From the NCBI GenBank assembly GCA_964202895.1, contig CAXNJM010000001.1, forward strand, positions 248,001 to 312,000: DNA of 64,000 bases, given 5' to 3'. This document shows, piece by piece, positions 13,979 to 22,879 of this stretch (positions are counted from its first letter, which is position 1; each line of letters starts with the position of its first letter). This stretch comes from JAJTDS01 sp964202895 (GTDB lineage: Bacteria > Pseudomonadota > Alphaproteobacteria > Rickettsiales > UBA1997). The translations under genes were made by a program, and so were the position numbers. Below the pieces are notes generated by a model. That model saw only the letters and a list, made by a program, of their open reading frames with translations. It had not been told where the DNA came from and searched no databases.

Positions 13979-16720
13979 ATGAATAAAAATAACCAAGAAA
14001 ATACAGAAATAATGATCGAAAAAAAGAATCAACTTTCAGAAAAATATAATCATCAAGAAATCGAGCCGAAATGGCAAAAATACTGGCTTGATAATGAAAT
14101 ATATCATTGGAAGAATGATAAAAATAAAGATGAAACTTTTGTGATAGACACTCCTCCTCCAACAGTTTCTGGAATGTTGCATATGGGGCATATTTTTTCT
14201 TATAGTCAAGCCGATTTTGTGGCAAGATTTCAAAGAATGTTAGGTAAAGATGTTTTTTATCCAATTGGCTTTGATGATAACGGCTTGCCAACAGAAAGAT
14301 TAGTTGAAAAAGTAATTAATCAAAAAGCCAATATTTTTGAACAAGAAAATGGTCGCGGATCCTTTGTAAGAAAGTGTCAAGAAGTTGTTGTTGATGCAGA
14401 GAAAGAATTTGAAGAATTGTTCAACACCATCGCCCTTTCAGTTGATTGGAGGCAAAAATATCAAACCATTTCGCCAGAATCGCAAAAAATTTCACAAGCA
14501 AGTTTTGTTGATTTGTTCAATAAAAAATTTGTTGAGAGAAGATTTGCCCCCGTGCTTTGGGATTGCGTGGATAGAACCGCCTTGTCGCAAGCAGATTTGG
14601 TTGACCGCGAAATGCCAAGCGCAATGCATGAAATTATTTTTGAGGTTGAAGGAAGTGATCAGCCAATCACCATCGCTACAACAAGGCCAGAGCTTCTGCC
14701 TGCTTGTGTTGCCGTTATGGTTAATAATAATGATCAAAGTTATAAACATTTGTTCAAAGATATCGAATTTGGTCAACAGGGTTTCACAGGTCATTATGCC
14801 ATCACCGCCTTATTTGGCGTTAAAGTACGAATCATCGCAGATGATTTGGTGCAGACGGAAAAAGGAACGGGAGCAGTTATGTGTTGCACCTTTGGTGATG
14901 AAACAGATATTAAATGGTGGCAGAAACATAAATTAGAAACACGAGTTATTTTAGGTGGGGATGGAAAAATGACTGAATCATTTCACGCTCCCAAGCCAGA
15001 AGAAAACAAAGAAAAAAATAATATTTTATTTTGGCATGGCGGATTTATTAAGGATGAGCAATGTTTAAATTTGGATAATTTTGAAAAATTGTATGAACAA
15101 ATTATTTCTGGCAAAAAAATCAAAGAAGCTCGTGATGAAATCATCAAAAACCTATCCGAAAAAAAACTCCTGATAAAATCAACTCCAATAACTCACTCGG
15201 TCAAATGTGGAGAACGATCTGGCGCGCCAATTGAAATTTTAACAATGCCGCAATGGTTCATCAAAATCCTTGATAAAAAAGAAGCGCTCAAAGCCAAAGC
15301 GAATCAATGCAGTTGGTTTCCTGAATATATGAAAATAAGGCTTGAGCAATGGATTGATGGCTTGGCTTGGGATTGGTGCATTTCTCGTCAAAGGTTTTTT
15401 GGGGTAAAATTTCCAGTATGGTATTCCAAAAGAAAAGGGGAAGAAGGAAGAATCTTGATTGCTGATTATAGAAAATTACCAGTTGACCCTTTGATTGATT
15501 TGCCAGAAGGATATTCTCGTGATGAAGTGGTTGCCGAAACCGATATTATGGATACTTGGGCAACCTCATCAATTTCTCCACAGCTTTCTAGTAAGGGAAT
15601 AAGCAAGGAAATTGTTTTTGACGAATCTAGACACAATAAATTGTTTCCCGCTGATTTAAGGCCACAAGCGCACGAGATTATACGCACTTGGGCGTTTTAT
15701 ACTATTGCCAAAGCTTATTTGCATAGCTTGCCAAATAAAAATGACCCCTCCCAGCAATCACAGATTGCTACCCTCCCTCAAGGTGAGGGTGATAAGAGTG
15801 TGCCTTGGAAAAATTTGATGATTTCTGGTTGGTGCCTTGCTTCCGATAAAACTAAAATGAGTAAGTCAAAAGGCAATATTATAACCCCCACAAGCTTAAT
15901 AAAAGAAAAAGGTTCTGATGTTGTAAGATATTGGGCTTCCGCTTCCAATCTTGGCGCTGATATTGCTTATAGCGAAGAAGTCTTTAAAATCGGGCAAAAA
16001 TTAATTACAAAATTATTCAACTCTGCTAAATTTTGCTCAATGAATTTTCATCTTCTAAAGGATGATGCGGAAATTTGCGAAGGCTTTGATCACTGGATTC
16101 TAGGAAAATTAAATCAAGCTATAGAAAATTCAAAAAAAGAATTTTTAAAATTTGAATATGCTAAAGCAAGAGAAATTATCGAAGAATTTTTTTGGCACTA
16201 TTTTTGCGATAATTATCTCGAAATTTGCAAAGTTCGTTCTTACGGATTAAATGCTGAAAAAATCGCAAATAACGACTTAAATGAAGCGGAAAAGGAACTA
16301 ATTGTAAAAAAGCAACAAAGTGCAATTAAAACCCTTCAAATTTGCCTTAATGCCATTCTAAAGCTTTTTGCACCCTTTATTCCTCATATTTGCGAAGAAA
16401 TTTATTCAATAGTTTTTGAGAAAGAATTTATTGATAAAAAATCAATTCACTCTAGAGGAAATATTGCTTTGATTGAAGAAAATATTGCCATTGAAACTAA
16501 TTTTATATCATTAGGAGATAAGGCTCTGGAGATAATTTTTGAAGTTAGAAAATGGAAATCAGAAAGAAATTTATCAATGAAAACCACTATTAATAATTTA
16601 ACCATTATAAATAATCAAAATATTTATCCAATAGAGGTAGATGTAGCAAATGTTTGTAATGCATTAAATGTTGATTATAAAAATGATGAAAATAACCATT
16701 TAATTGAAATAAATAATTAA
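13979..16720 (+). CDS. valS: Valyl-tRNA synthetase, archaeal-type, with repeat insert
   Basis: Charges tRNA-Val in the cytoplasm. I place the start at the ATG at 13979 (913 residues), because the longer reading frame from 13886 overlaps the YceI gene with non-conserved sequence. The HIGH motif region reads PPPTVSGMLHMGH, followed by YPIGFDDNGLPTERLVEK. That GLPTER form is typical of the archaeal lineage of ValRS, not the standard bacterial one, and is known in Rickettsia. KMSKSKGN is intact, as are the editing domain (ATTRPELLPACVAVMV) and the anticodon domain. A 19-residue segment encoded at 15743-15799, DPSQQSQIATLPQGEGDKS, interrupts the catalytic domain and looks like a palindromic repeat inserted in frame. 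Function is probably kept, since all motifs are intact. Confidence 0.95.
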   Translation: MNKNNQENTEIMIEKKNQLSEKYNHQEIEPKWQKYWLDNEIYHWKNDKNKDETFVIDTPPPTVSGMLHMGHIFSYSQADFVARFQRMLGKDVFYPIGFDDNGLPTERLVEKVINQKANIFEQENGRGSFVRKCQEVVVDAEKEFEELFNTIALSVDWRQKYQTISPESQKISQASFVDLFNKKFVERRFAPVLWDCVDRTALSQADLVDREMPSAMHEIIFEVEGSDQPITIATTRPELLPACVAVMVNNNDQSYKHLFKDIEFGQQGFTGHYAITALFGVKVRIIADDLVQTEKGTGAVMCCTFGDETDIKWWQKHKLETRVILGGDGKMTESFHAPKPEENKEKNNILFWHGGFIKDEQCLNLDNFEKLYEQIISGKKIKEARDEIIKNLSEKKLLIKSTPITHSVKCGERSGAPIEILTMPQWFIKILDKKEALKAKANQCSWFPEYMKIRLEQWIDGLAWDWCISRQRFFGVKFPVWYSKRKGEEGRILIADYRKLPVDPLIDLPEGYSRDEVVAETDIMDTWATSSISPQLSSKGISKEIVFDESRHNKLFPADLRPQAHEIIRTWAFYTIAKAYLHSLPNKNDPSQQSQIATLPQGEGDKSVPWKNLMISGWCLASDKTKMSKSKGNIITPTSLIKEKGSDVVRYWASASNLGADIAYSEEVFKIGQKLITKLFNSAKFCSMNFHLLKDDAEICEGFDHWILGKLNQAIENSKKEFLKFEYAKAREIIEEFFWHYFCDNYLEICKVRSYGLNAEKIANNDLNEAEKELIVKKQQSAIKTLQICLNAILKLFAPFIPHICEEIYSIVFEKEFIDKKSIHSRGNIALIEENIAIETNFISLGDKALEIIFEVRKWKSERNLSMKTTINNLTIINNQNIYPIEVDVANVCNALNVDYKNDENNHLIEINN
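15743..15799 (+). repeat. Palindromic element inserted in frame in valS
   Basis: 57 bases (19 codons) with two nested palindromes: GCAATC-aca-GATTGC, and ACCCTC…GAGGGT with an inner CCTcaAGG. The stretch is clearly richer in G+C and C-runs than the surrounding gene and falls between PNKN and VPWKNLMISG, just before KMSKS. This mirrors the Rickettsia palindromic elements known to insert within coding genes. Confidence 0.6.
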
Positions 16721-16799
16721 AAATTTCATTATAAATTGCTTGATTTTCAAAGGCGGGATACTTAGAATTCATTGTATTTTCATAATTTTCAAGTAGATA

Positions 16800-16841
16800 A
16801 TACCAAATCCAATCTTTAAAGTTTTAAAAAATATTAAAGTT
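16800..16841 (+). repeat. Dispersed intergenic repeat, copy 1
   Basis: A 42-base segment beginning ATACCAAATCC and containing CTTTAAAG. It matches the reverse complement of 30307-30348 at 39 of 42 positions. Both copies lie just downstream of plus-strand genes. Confidence 0.75.
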
Positions 16842-16888
16842 GAGATTTTGTATAAAATCATCTTTAACAACATAAAAATTAATCAATA

Positions 16889-17380
16889 ATGCCAAGCTTT
16901 GATATTGTTTCCAAAATCAATTTACAAGAAGTTGATAATGCAGTAAATTCAGTGCTCAGAGAGCTCACTAATCGTTACGATTTTAAAGGAGCAAAATTTT
17001 CCATTGAATTGAAAAATAAAGAAAATGAAATTATTATTAATGCAGAAGATGAATATAAATTAAATCAAATCAATGATTCATTAAAAGTTTTTGCAACTAA
17101 AAGAGGTGTGGATGTTAAATCTCTTGACTTTCAAAAAGCAGAATCTGCAACTGGTAATTCATTTAGACAAACAGTGAAACTCAAAAATGGCATAGATCAA
17201 GATAATGCTAAAAAAATAATCAAAGAAATAAAAGATAAGAAAATGAAGGTTCAGGCATCGATTCGTGGCGAAGAAGTTAGGGTTGAAGGAAAAAAAAGAG
17301 ACGAACTGCAAGAGGCGATGGAAATTATTCGTTCCAGTAATTTCGATTTAGCTATACAATTCATTAATTTTCGCGATTAG
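16889..17380 (+). CDS. yajQ: YajQ-family nucleotide-binding protein (UPF0234)
   Basis: 163 residues matching the YajQ family from end to end: MPSFDIVSKI at the start, NRYDFKGAK at 30-40, the repeat of the fold near FRQTVKLKNGID, KKMKVQASIRGEEVRVEGKKRD, and the C-terminal FDLAIQFINFRD. YajQ proteins fold as two ferredoxin-like halves. In Xanthomonas a member binds cyclic di-GMP; elsewhere binding to RNA or nucleotides is reported. The role in this organism is unknown. ccmA begins only 8 bases after its stop, so cotranscription with ccmA-mreD-mrdA is likely. Confidence 0.95.
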   Translation: MPSFDIVSKINLQEVDNAVNSVLRELTNRYDFKGAKFSIELKNKENEIIINAEDEYKLNQINDSLKVFATKRGVDVKSLDFQKAESATGNSFRQTVKLKNGIDQDNAKKIIKEIKDKKMKVQASIRGEEVRVEGKKRDELQEAMEIIRSSNFDLAIQFINFRD

Positions 17381-17388
17381 TTAAATAA

Positions 17389-18000
17389 ATGCTTACCCTT
17401 GAAAATATATCATATAATCGTCAATTTATATCGATTTTTAAAGATATTGGATTTTCAATTGGGTGCGGTTCAGGATTAATAATCAAAGGTAGTAATGGAA
17501 TTGGCAAAACAACTTTATTGCAAATTATCGCGGGGCTAATTCAACAAGATGAAGGTAAAATACTGTGGCAACAAGAAGAAGTTAAGTATTTTCGTGAGTA
17601 TTTTAACGGCGATATGCAATTTATAACTTGCCAAAATTTCCTAAAACCACAATTATCAATTCGTAGCAATCTTCAATTTTATGCTAAATTATCAGCAACC
17701 TTTGAAGCAGTAGAATCGGCAATTAATTTTTTTAAACTCACTGATTTTGCTGAAACTCCAGTAAAATATTTATCTTCTGGAGTTAAGCAAAGAGCTAAAT
17801 TAGCTAAATTACTCGCCTGCCCCGCTACATTATGGCTATTAGATGAGCCTTCTAATCATCTCGATGAAGAAGGTGCTAATTTGCTAAAAAGCCTTATTCT
17901 GACTAGAATAAAAGAAAATGGCATTGTAATAGTAGCTACACATGATAAATTTTTATTTGATATTGGTCCAAATATAAATTTACAAGATTTTAAACATTAA
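17389..18000 (+). CDS. ccmA: Heme exporter ATP-binding protein CcmA
   Basis: ATPase of the CcmAB(CD) complex used in system I cytochrome c maturation, acting on the inner face of the membrane. The 203 residues have the short CcmA length and hallmarks: Walker A GSNGIGKTTLL near residue 33, FREYFNGDMQFI (the FLGH-type region), a diverged signature LSSGVKQRAKLAKLL, Walker B LWLLDEPSNHLD, and THDKF for the switch His. The partner genes ccmB and ccmC are not in the window. It lies between yajQ and mreD with 8- and 7-base gaps. The small chance of another ABC ATPase is outweighed by the length and motif pattern. Confidence 0.88.
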   Translation: MLTLENISYNRQFISIFKDIGFSIGCGSGLIIKGSNGIGKTTLLQIIAGLIQQDEGKILWQQEEVKYFREYFNGDMQFITCQNFLKPQLSIRSNLQFYAKLSATFEAVESAINFFKLTDFAETPVKYLSSGVKQRAKLAKLLACPATLWLLDEPSNHLDEEGANLLKSLILTRIKENGIVIVATHDKFLFDIGPNINLQDFKH

Positions 18001-18007
18001 GAACCTT

Positions 18008-18508
18008 ATGTTAACTGCAAAATATATTTTTAAAAATTTAATTTTTTATATAATCGCAATAATTTTTACAAGTTTTAATATTTGTACTATTAAAATAGCT
18101 GGCTTGCAATCAGTAATTGCATCATTTGATGTTGTTTCTATATTTTATTTTGCAGTATTTAAAAATCTTTTTGGGCTTTGGTTTATTTTTTTATTAGGAA
18201 TCTGGGGAGATGCCTTATCAAATAATGCCATAGGAATATCTTCTCTTAGCTATATTGTTATGGTAAAATTTTTTCAAGTAGCCAACAATAAGCTAATTAT
18301 AAAAGAGAATTTCTATCAAATCTGGAAGCAATTTAGTCTATTTTTTGCCTTTATTTTAATCATAAAATGGCTACTCCTATCAATGATTGCAAGTAATTTT
18401 TATCCCGTCTATAAATTATTAATGCAGTTAATATTAACAGTTAGTTTTTATCCAATCATTCATAAATTTCTTGATTTTTTTAGCAAAAAAATTACAGGAG
18501 AAAATTAA
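18008..18508 (+). CDS. mreD: Rod shape-determining protein MreD
   Basis: 166 residues, very hydrophobic, with about five membrane segments (near 10-28, 38-60, 68-85, 110-130 and 138-155). MreD sequences are weakly conserved, so the call rests on size, topology, the motif FGLWFIFLLGIWGDALSNNAIGISSLSYI (quoted in part as LLGIWGDAL and GISSLSYI), and above all its position 3 bases upstream of mrdA. In the elongasome MreD links MreC and the cytoskeletal MreB to PBP2 and RodA. mreB and mreC are not upstream here, as they usually would be; ccmA takes that place. Confidence 0.8.
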   Translation: MLTAKYIFKNLIFYIIAIIFTSFNICTIKIAGLQSVIASFDVVSIFYFAVFKNLFGLWFIFLLGIWGDALSNNAIGISSLSYIVMVKFFQVANNKLIIKENFYQIWKQFSLFFAFILIIKWLLLSMIASNFYPVYKLLMQLILTVSFYPIIHKFLDFFSKKITGEN

Positions 18509-18511
18509 TCA

Positions 18512-20317
18512 ATGCTAAGAGATATCAGAAAAAGTAAATTATTTAATCGCCGAACTCTTTTTATTGGAGCTTCACAGGGAGTCCTTGGTTCTGCATTGAT
18601 TGCAAGGCTTAGCTATCTCCAACTTATAAAACATCAAGAATATTCTATTCAATCTGATAGCAATAGAATAAAACAGATTATCTCTCCTGCACCAAGAGGG
18701 GCAATAGTTGATCGCTTCGGTTTTAATATGGTGAGCAATGAAAGTAGCTATAGATTATTCCTTTATCTTAGCAATCGCAAAATTAATCTAAAATCAGTCG
18801 ATAAGTTGGTTGAAATCCTCAATCTTAATCAAGAGCAAAAAGATGTTTTTCTTGCAAAAATAAAAAATGCACGAAGAAAAAATGTAATATCTTTAATTGA
18901 TAATCTTACTTGGAAAGATTTAACAAAAATAGAAAGTAATTATCATCTACTTTCTGGATTATCTATCGAAACAGGAGTCATGAGAAGCTATCCATACCCC
19001 AATGAAACCGCTCATTTTATTGGTTATGTCTCGCTTCCATCAGACAAAGAAACTAACAATAATGAACAAAATTTATTTATGCATCCAGATTTTAGAATTG
19101 GTAAATCTGGTATTGAAAGAAGTTTTGATGAATCTTTAAGAGGTAATTATGGAGTAAAATATGTTGAAGTCAATGTTCATGAGGTGCCGATAAGAAATCT
19201 TTCCAGTAAGCAGGCAATTGAAGGTTCAAGAGTTCATTTAACCATTGATTTTCGACTACAAAAATTTGCTACAGAAAGAATAAAAAATGATATTGCATCA
19301 GTAATTTTAATGGATGTTGAAAGCGGAGAAATACTAGTCTATGCCTCGTCTCCCGCATTCGACCCAAATCGCTTCGTTGAAGGGGTAACTCATAGCTACT
19401 GGAAGGAGCTAAATTCAGATATTAGAAAGCCACTTACCAATAAGCCAATTTCTGCATTATACCCCCCTGGTTCAACCTTCAAACTAATGACGGCAATTGC
19501 GGGGCTTGAAAATGGCATAAATCCGCAAACGAAAGTTAATTGTAATGGCTATTATAAATTTGGCAGAAGAGCCTTTCACTGCTGGAAAGAAGGCGGACAC
19601 GGTTCATTAAATTTAGTTGATGCAATAATGCATTCTTGCAATACATATTTTTTTACTATTGCCAATCAAATCGGGGCGGAAAGAATCGCTGAAGTCTCAA
19701 AAAGATTCGGCTATGCAGAAAAACCAGATATAAGTCTTCACGGAGCAAAAACAGGAGTTGCACCAAATGATGAGTGGAAAAGAAAAGTCTTAAAGCAGCA
19801 ATGGTTTGGTGGAGACACATTAAATACTGCAATTGGTCAAGGATTTGTTTTAGCGAGTCCACTGCAAATGGCTGTAATTACCTCAAGAATTGCTAATGGC
19901 GGAGTTCCTATAAAGCCTTATCTAGTAAGAAATCAACATATATTTACACAATTCGATCAATTAAAATCAAAGAGAGTGGTAAGTGAAGAGCATTTAAGGT
20001 TAATTAAAGAGGGGATGAATCGTGTAATGAACACTCCGGGTGGAACCGCTTTTGCGAAAAGAATTGAAATAAAAGGTTTTGAAATGGCTGGAAAAACCGG
20101 AACATCACAAGTAATTTCAAAGAGAGAAGATGAAATGACTGCAAGTGAGAATGCACTAAAAGCCAATCAAAACCATGCTATATTTGTTGGTTTTGCACCA
20201 GTTTCTAAGCCTCGTTATGCAATTTCAGTTGTGGTTGAGCATGGAAAAAGTGGTTCACAAGCAGCCGCTCCAATTGGTCGAGATATACTACTCGAAGCTC
20301 AAAAAATACAATTATAA
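18512..20317 (+). CDS. mrdA: Penicillin-binding protein 2, elongation transpeptidase
   Basis: Class B PBP that cross-links peptidoglycan during side-wall growth, anchored by one N-terminal membrane segment (about 17-35) with the bulk in the periplasm. The 601 residues show the dimerisation motif APRGAIVDRFG near 52, the catalytic STFK with Ser321, the SCNTYFF (SxN) motif near 373, and KTGTSQV near 528 for the third active-site motif. The length is typical. It closes the mreD-mrdA pair. Its stop is 5 bases from that of the convergent lolD, leaving almost no room for a terminator. Confidence 0.96.
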   Translation: MLRDIRKSKLFNRRTLFIGASQGVLGSALIARLSYLQLIKHQEYSIQSDSNRIKQIISPAPRGAIVDRFGFNMVSNESSYRLFLYLSNRKINLKSVDKLVEILNLNQEQKDVFLAKIKNARRKNVISLIDNLTWKDLTKIESNYHLLSGLSIETGVMRSYPYPNETAHFIGYVSLPSDKETNNNEQNLFMHPDFRIGKSGIERSFDESLRGNYGVKYVEVNVHEVPIRNLSSKQAIEGSRVHLTIDFRLQKFATERIKNDIASVILMDVESGEILVYASSPAFDPNRFVEGVTHSYWKELNSDIRKPLTNKPISALYPPGSTFKLMTAIAGLENGINPQTKVNCNGYYKFGRRAFHCWKEGGHGSLNLVDAIMHSCNTYFFTIANQIGAERIAEVSKRFGYAEKPDISLHGAKTGVAPNDEWKRKVLKQQWFGGDTLNTAIGQGFVLASPLQMAVITSRIANGGVPIKPYLVRNQHIFTQFDQLKSKRVVSEEHLRLIKEGMNRVMNTPGGTAFAKRIEIKGFEMAGKTGTSQVISKREDEMTASENALKANQNHAIFVGFAPVSKPRYAISVVVEHGKSGSQAAAPIGRDILLEAQKIQL

Positions 20318-20322
20318 AGCAA

Positions 20323-21057
20323 TTAAACAGCAGATAAAGAGCCGTCTTTTATAGAAAGAATACGATTAGCCTTTTTAGCAAGCTCATTATTATGAGTTAC
20401 CATTAAACAACCAATTTTATATTCACCTGTAAGATTTTTTAATAATTCAAATACTTTAAGAGATATACTGGAATCAAGGTTCCCCGTTGGTTCATCGGCA
20501 AGAATAATTGATGGCTTTGAAATTACGGCTCTTGCAATTGCAACTCTTTGTTGTTGCCCACCTGACAATTGAGAAATTCTATAATCTACTCTATCCAATA
20601 AATCAACTTCTGTCAAAATTTGCTTAGCTTCTTTAAATGCATATTTTTTATCGCAACCCTTAATTAAAAGAGGCATTGCAACATTTTCAAGAGCAGAAAA
20701 TTCTGGCATTAAATGATGAAATTGATAAATAAAGCCAATATTATTTTTTCTTGTTTCGGTTCTTAATTTATCGCAAGACGATGATTCTATTTTTATATTA
20801 TCAACAATTACTAATCCGGAATCTTTGTCGCAAACATCTAATAAACCAGCCACCTGCAGTAAAGTTGTTTTTCCGGAACCGGAAGGTCCTATCAAAGCAA
20901 CAATCTCGCCCTTTGCAACTTGCAGAGAGATGTTTTTTAATATAGCAACCCTGATGTCTGTATTTTTATTGTTTTTTGATTTATGGTCGTCAATTTTAAC
21001 GGAAAAAGACTTATTTACAGAAATAAGCTCAAGAGCTGTATTATTGCTTATAATCAT
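20323..21057 (-). CDS. lolD: Lipoprotein-releasing system ATP-binding protein LolD
   Basis: ATPase of the LolCDE complex that releases outer-membrane lipoproteins from the inner membrane to LolA. The 244 residues carry Walker A GPSGSGKTTLL near residue 57, the LolD-type Q loop NIGFIYQFHHLMPEFSALE, signature LSGGQQQRVAIARA, and Walker B ILADEPTGNLD. A short asparagine- and lysine-rich insert (DDHKSKNNKNTDI) sits between the first two beta strands. Close relatives (FtsE, MacB ATPase) lack the HHLMPEF wording. lolC/E is not in the window. Its start follows the carD stop by only 2 bases, so the two are surely one transcript. Confidence 0.92.
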   Translation of the reverse strand: MIISNNTALELISVNKSFSVKIDDHKSKNNKNTDIRVAILKNISLQVAKGEIVALIGPSGSGKTTLLQVAGLLDVCDKDSGLVIVDNIKIESSSCDKLRTETRKNNIGFIYQFHHLMPEFSALENVAMPLLIKGCDKKYAFKEAKQILTEVDLLDRVDYRISQLSGGQQQRVAIARAVISKPSIILADEPTGNLDSSISLKVFELLKNLTGEYKIGCLMVTHNNELAKKANRILSIKDGSLSAV

Positions 21058-21059
21058 AA

Positions 21060-22301
21060 TTAGTCATCTTTATCGTTAAAATCTTCATCATCGAAGGTTC
21101 CGTAGTCTTCATCTTCGCTTTCAAAATCTCCATCCTCCTCCTCTTCATCCTCGTCTTCTTCTTCGTAGGAATCTTCATCTTCATCATCTTCAAGATCTTT
21201 GTTTTTTAGAAGGCTTTTATTTTTTTCAAAGTCATCAAAATCAAAATCATCAAACTCATTGACTTTTTTTCTATCCTTAATGTCGCTTTCTATTTTATCT
21301 CTAGCGGTTAGAATAATTTTGTCTCTTGCTTCTTCAAAAGCAATTTTGTAAATTGCAGAATATTCAGTTGCAAGTCTATATATTGCTGTTTCGTATATTA
21401 TTCTTTCACTGTAAGATCTTTCCGTATCATCAATATCTCTGGTTAAATCCCTTAAAACTTCTGCAAGCATTATTATGTCGCCAGAATTAATCTTTGTTTC
21501 ATATTCTTGAGCTCTACGACTCCACATTCCCTTCATTTTTTTAACACCGCTTCTTAGTATTCCTAGAACTTCATCCATTTTAGCCTTTGAAACCAAAGCT
21601 CTCAAGCCAGATTTTTCAGACCCAATAACCGGAACCCTAATGCTAAGCTTTTCTTTCTCGAAATATAGCAAATAACAACCTACTTCTATATTTTGAATGT
21701 TTATAATTTCTATTTGAGTTAGTATACCAACTCCATGAGCAGGATAAATTAATTTATCACCGACGACAAATTGACTGTTTTTTACTTCTTTTTTAACGAC
21801 TTCACTTTTTTTAGCTTCATCAACAACTACTTCTTTTTTATTATTTTCAATATTTTTTGATTGCATATCTTTACTATTAAATAGATGAAAAGATGCTTTA
21901 ATATCAAGGTTTTTAGATAATTTTTCTTGAGTTTCTATTGGTGGTTTAGACTTTTTATCGCTTATTTTATCATAATTAGCCTTTTTTAATTTTTGTTTTT
22001 CATCTTTTTTTGCAGTATTTTTATCTTTTGCGACATTAGTAGATTTTTTAGATTGTTTTTTGTTAGCAGAATTAGAATCTTCTTTCTTGTTTTTATAATC
22101 ATTAACCACAGTATTACTAACTTTATCTTTAGGTTTTTTTGAAGAGCTTTTTTGGGTATTTTTTAAATCTTTAAGACTTTCTTTTGTGTCTTTAGTTTTA
22201 TTATTTTTTATTATAGTTTTTTTATGCAAGTCTTTTTTGCCAAGCTCTACTTTTTTTATTTTTTTTAGAGCTTTTTTATTATTCTTTTTTGCTTTAGTCA
22301 T
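21060..22301 (-). CDS. carD: CarD-family transcription regulator with charged extensions
   Basis: 413 residues, against about 165 for a usual alphaproteobacterial CarD. Residues 1-176 are Lys/Asn/Ser rich, low-complexity and strongly basic (KKNNKKALKKIKK). Residues 178-340 are a complete CarD: the RNA-polymerase-interacting part VVGDKLIYPAHGVGILTQIE, then the helical DNA-binding part with MWSRRAQEYETKI, LRDLTR and SYSERIIYETA. Residues 349-413 are almost pure acid (EEEDEDEEEED). CarD binds the RNA polymerase beta subunit and stabilises open promoter complexes. The head could bind DNA or RNA; the tail could compete with nucleic acid (inference). No stop or strong internal start suggests the head is untranslated: Met146 is possible but poorly placed. 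It is probably cotranscribed with lolD. Confidence 0.9.
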   Translation of the reverse strand: MTKAKKNNKKALKKIKKVELGKKDLHKKTIIKNNKTKDTKESLKDLKNTQKSSSKKPKDKVSNTVVNDYKNKKEDSNSANKKQSKKSTNVAKDKNTAKKDEKQKLKKANYDKISDKKSKPPIETQEKLSKNLDIKASFHLFNSKDMQSKNIENNKKEVVVDEAKKSEVVKKEVKNSQFVVGDKLIYPAHGVGILTQIEIINIQNIEVGCYLLYFEKEKLSIRVPVIGSEKSGLRALVSKAKMDEVLGILRSGVKKMKGMWSRRAQEYETKINSGDIIMLAEVLRDLTRDIDDTERSYSERIIYETAIYRLATEYSAIYKIAFEEARDKIILTARDKIESDIKDRKKVNEFDDFDFDDFEKNKSLLKNKDLEDDEDEDSYEEEDEDEEEEDGDFESEDEDYGTFDDEDFNDKDD

Positions 22302-22312
22302 TTTAACTGAAA

Positions 22313-22876
22313 TTAATCGTTGCTATTATTTAGTTTGTACTCATTTGCTAGTTCAAGATAATTTTCCGCGGATGTTTTGATATATCCAACTTCTTCTTCT
22401 GTCATTTTGCGAAAAAACTTTGCAGGATTGCCGGCCCAAATTTCATAAGATTTGACTATTTTTTTAGGGGTAAGAACTGCACCAGCAGCTAACATGCCGT
22501 ATTTTTCAACTTTTGCAAGGTCCATGATAATCGCACCCATACCTATAAATGCAAAATCTTCAATGGTGCAAGCATGAATTATTGCATTATGGCCAATTGT
22601 AACAAAACTGCCAATTGAAACAGGAGCACCAGCATCGCCAGTTTTATTCTGTAAATGATTAGGACGAGTTCCGTGGACTATTGTTCCATCTTGTATGTTA
22701 GTATGCTCACCGACAGAAATTTTTGTGACATCGCCTCTTAAAACGCAATTATACCAAATTCCTGAGCCCTTACCTATTTTAACATCTCCAGATATAATTG
22801 CATTACTAGCAATAAATGCACTATTATCAATATTCGGACGGATATTACGATAGGTTATAATATTTTTATTGTTCAT
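22313..22876 (-). CDS. Gamma-class carbonic anhydrase-like hexapeptide protein
   Basis: 187 residues with a left-handed beta-helix of hexapeptide repeats (GKGSGIWYNCVLRGD, VGEHTNIQDGTIVHG) and a C-terminal helix. The three zinc histidines of the family are present: His68 in TIVHG, and His96 and His101 in GHNAIIHAC. It belongs to the YrdA/PaaY/Cam-like group. Activity in this subgroup is often weak or unproven, and alternative roles such as thioesterase or ferripyochelin-binding-like have been proposed. It contrasts with the alpha-class gene at 8267, whose ligands are lost. It lies 11 bases upstream of carD and 3 bases after argB on the same strand. Confidence 0.9.
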   Translation of the reverse strand: MNNKNIITYRNIRPNIDNSAFIASNAIISGDVKIGKGSGIWYNCVLRGDVTKISVGEHTNIQDGTIVHGTRPNHLQNKTGDAGAPVSIGSFVTIGHNAIIHACTIEDFAFIGMGAIIMDLAKVEKYGMLAAGAVLTPKKIVKSYEIWAGNPAKFFRKMTEEEVGYIKTSAENYLELANEYKLNNSND

Positions 22877-22879
22877 TTT

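Noticed and set aside
14385..14936. 183-codon plus-strand frame inside valS
   Set aside because: Out-of-frame shadow of valS with no recognisable domain.
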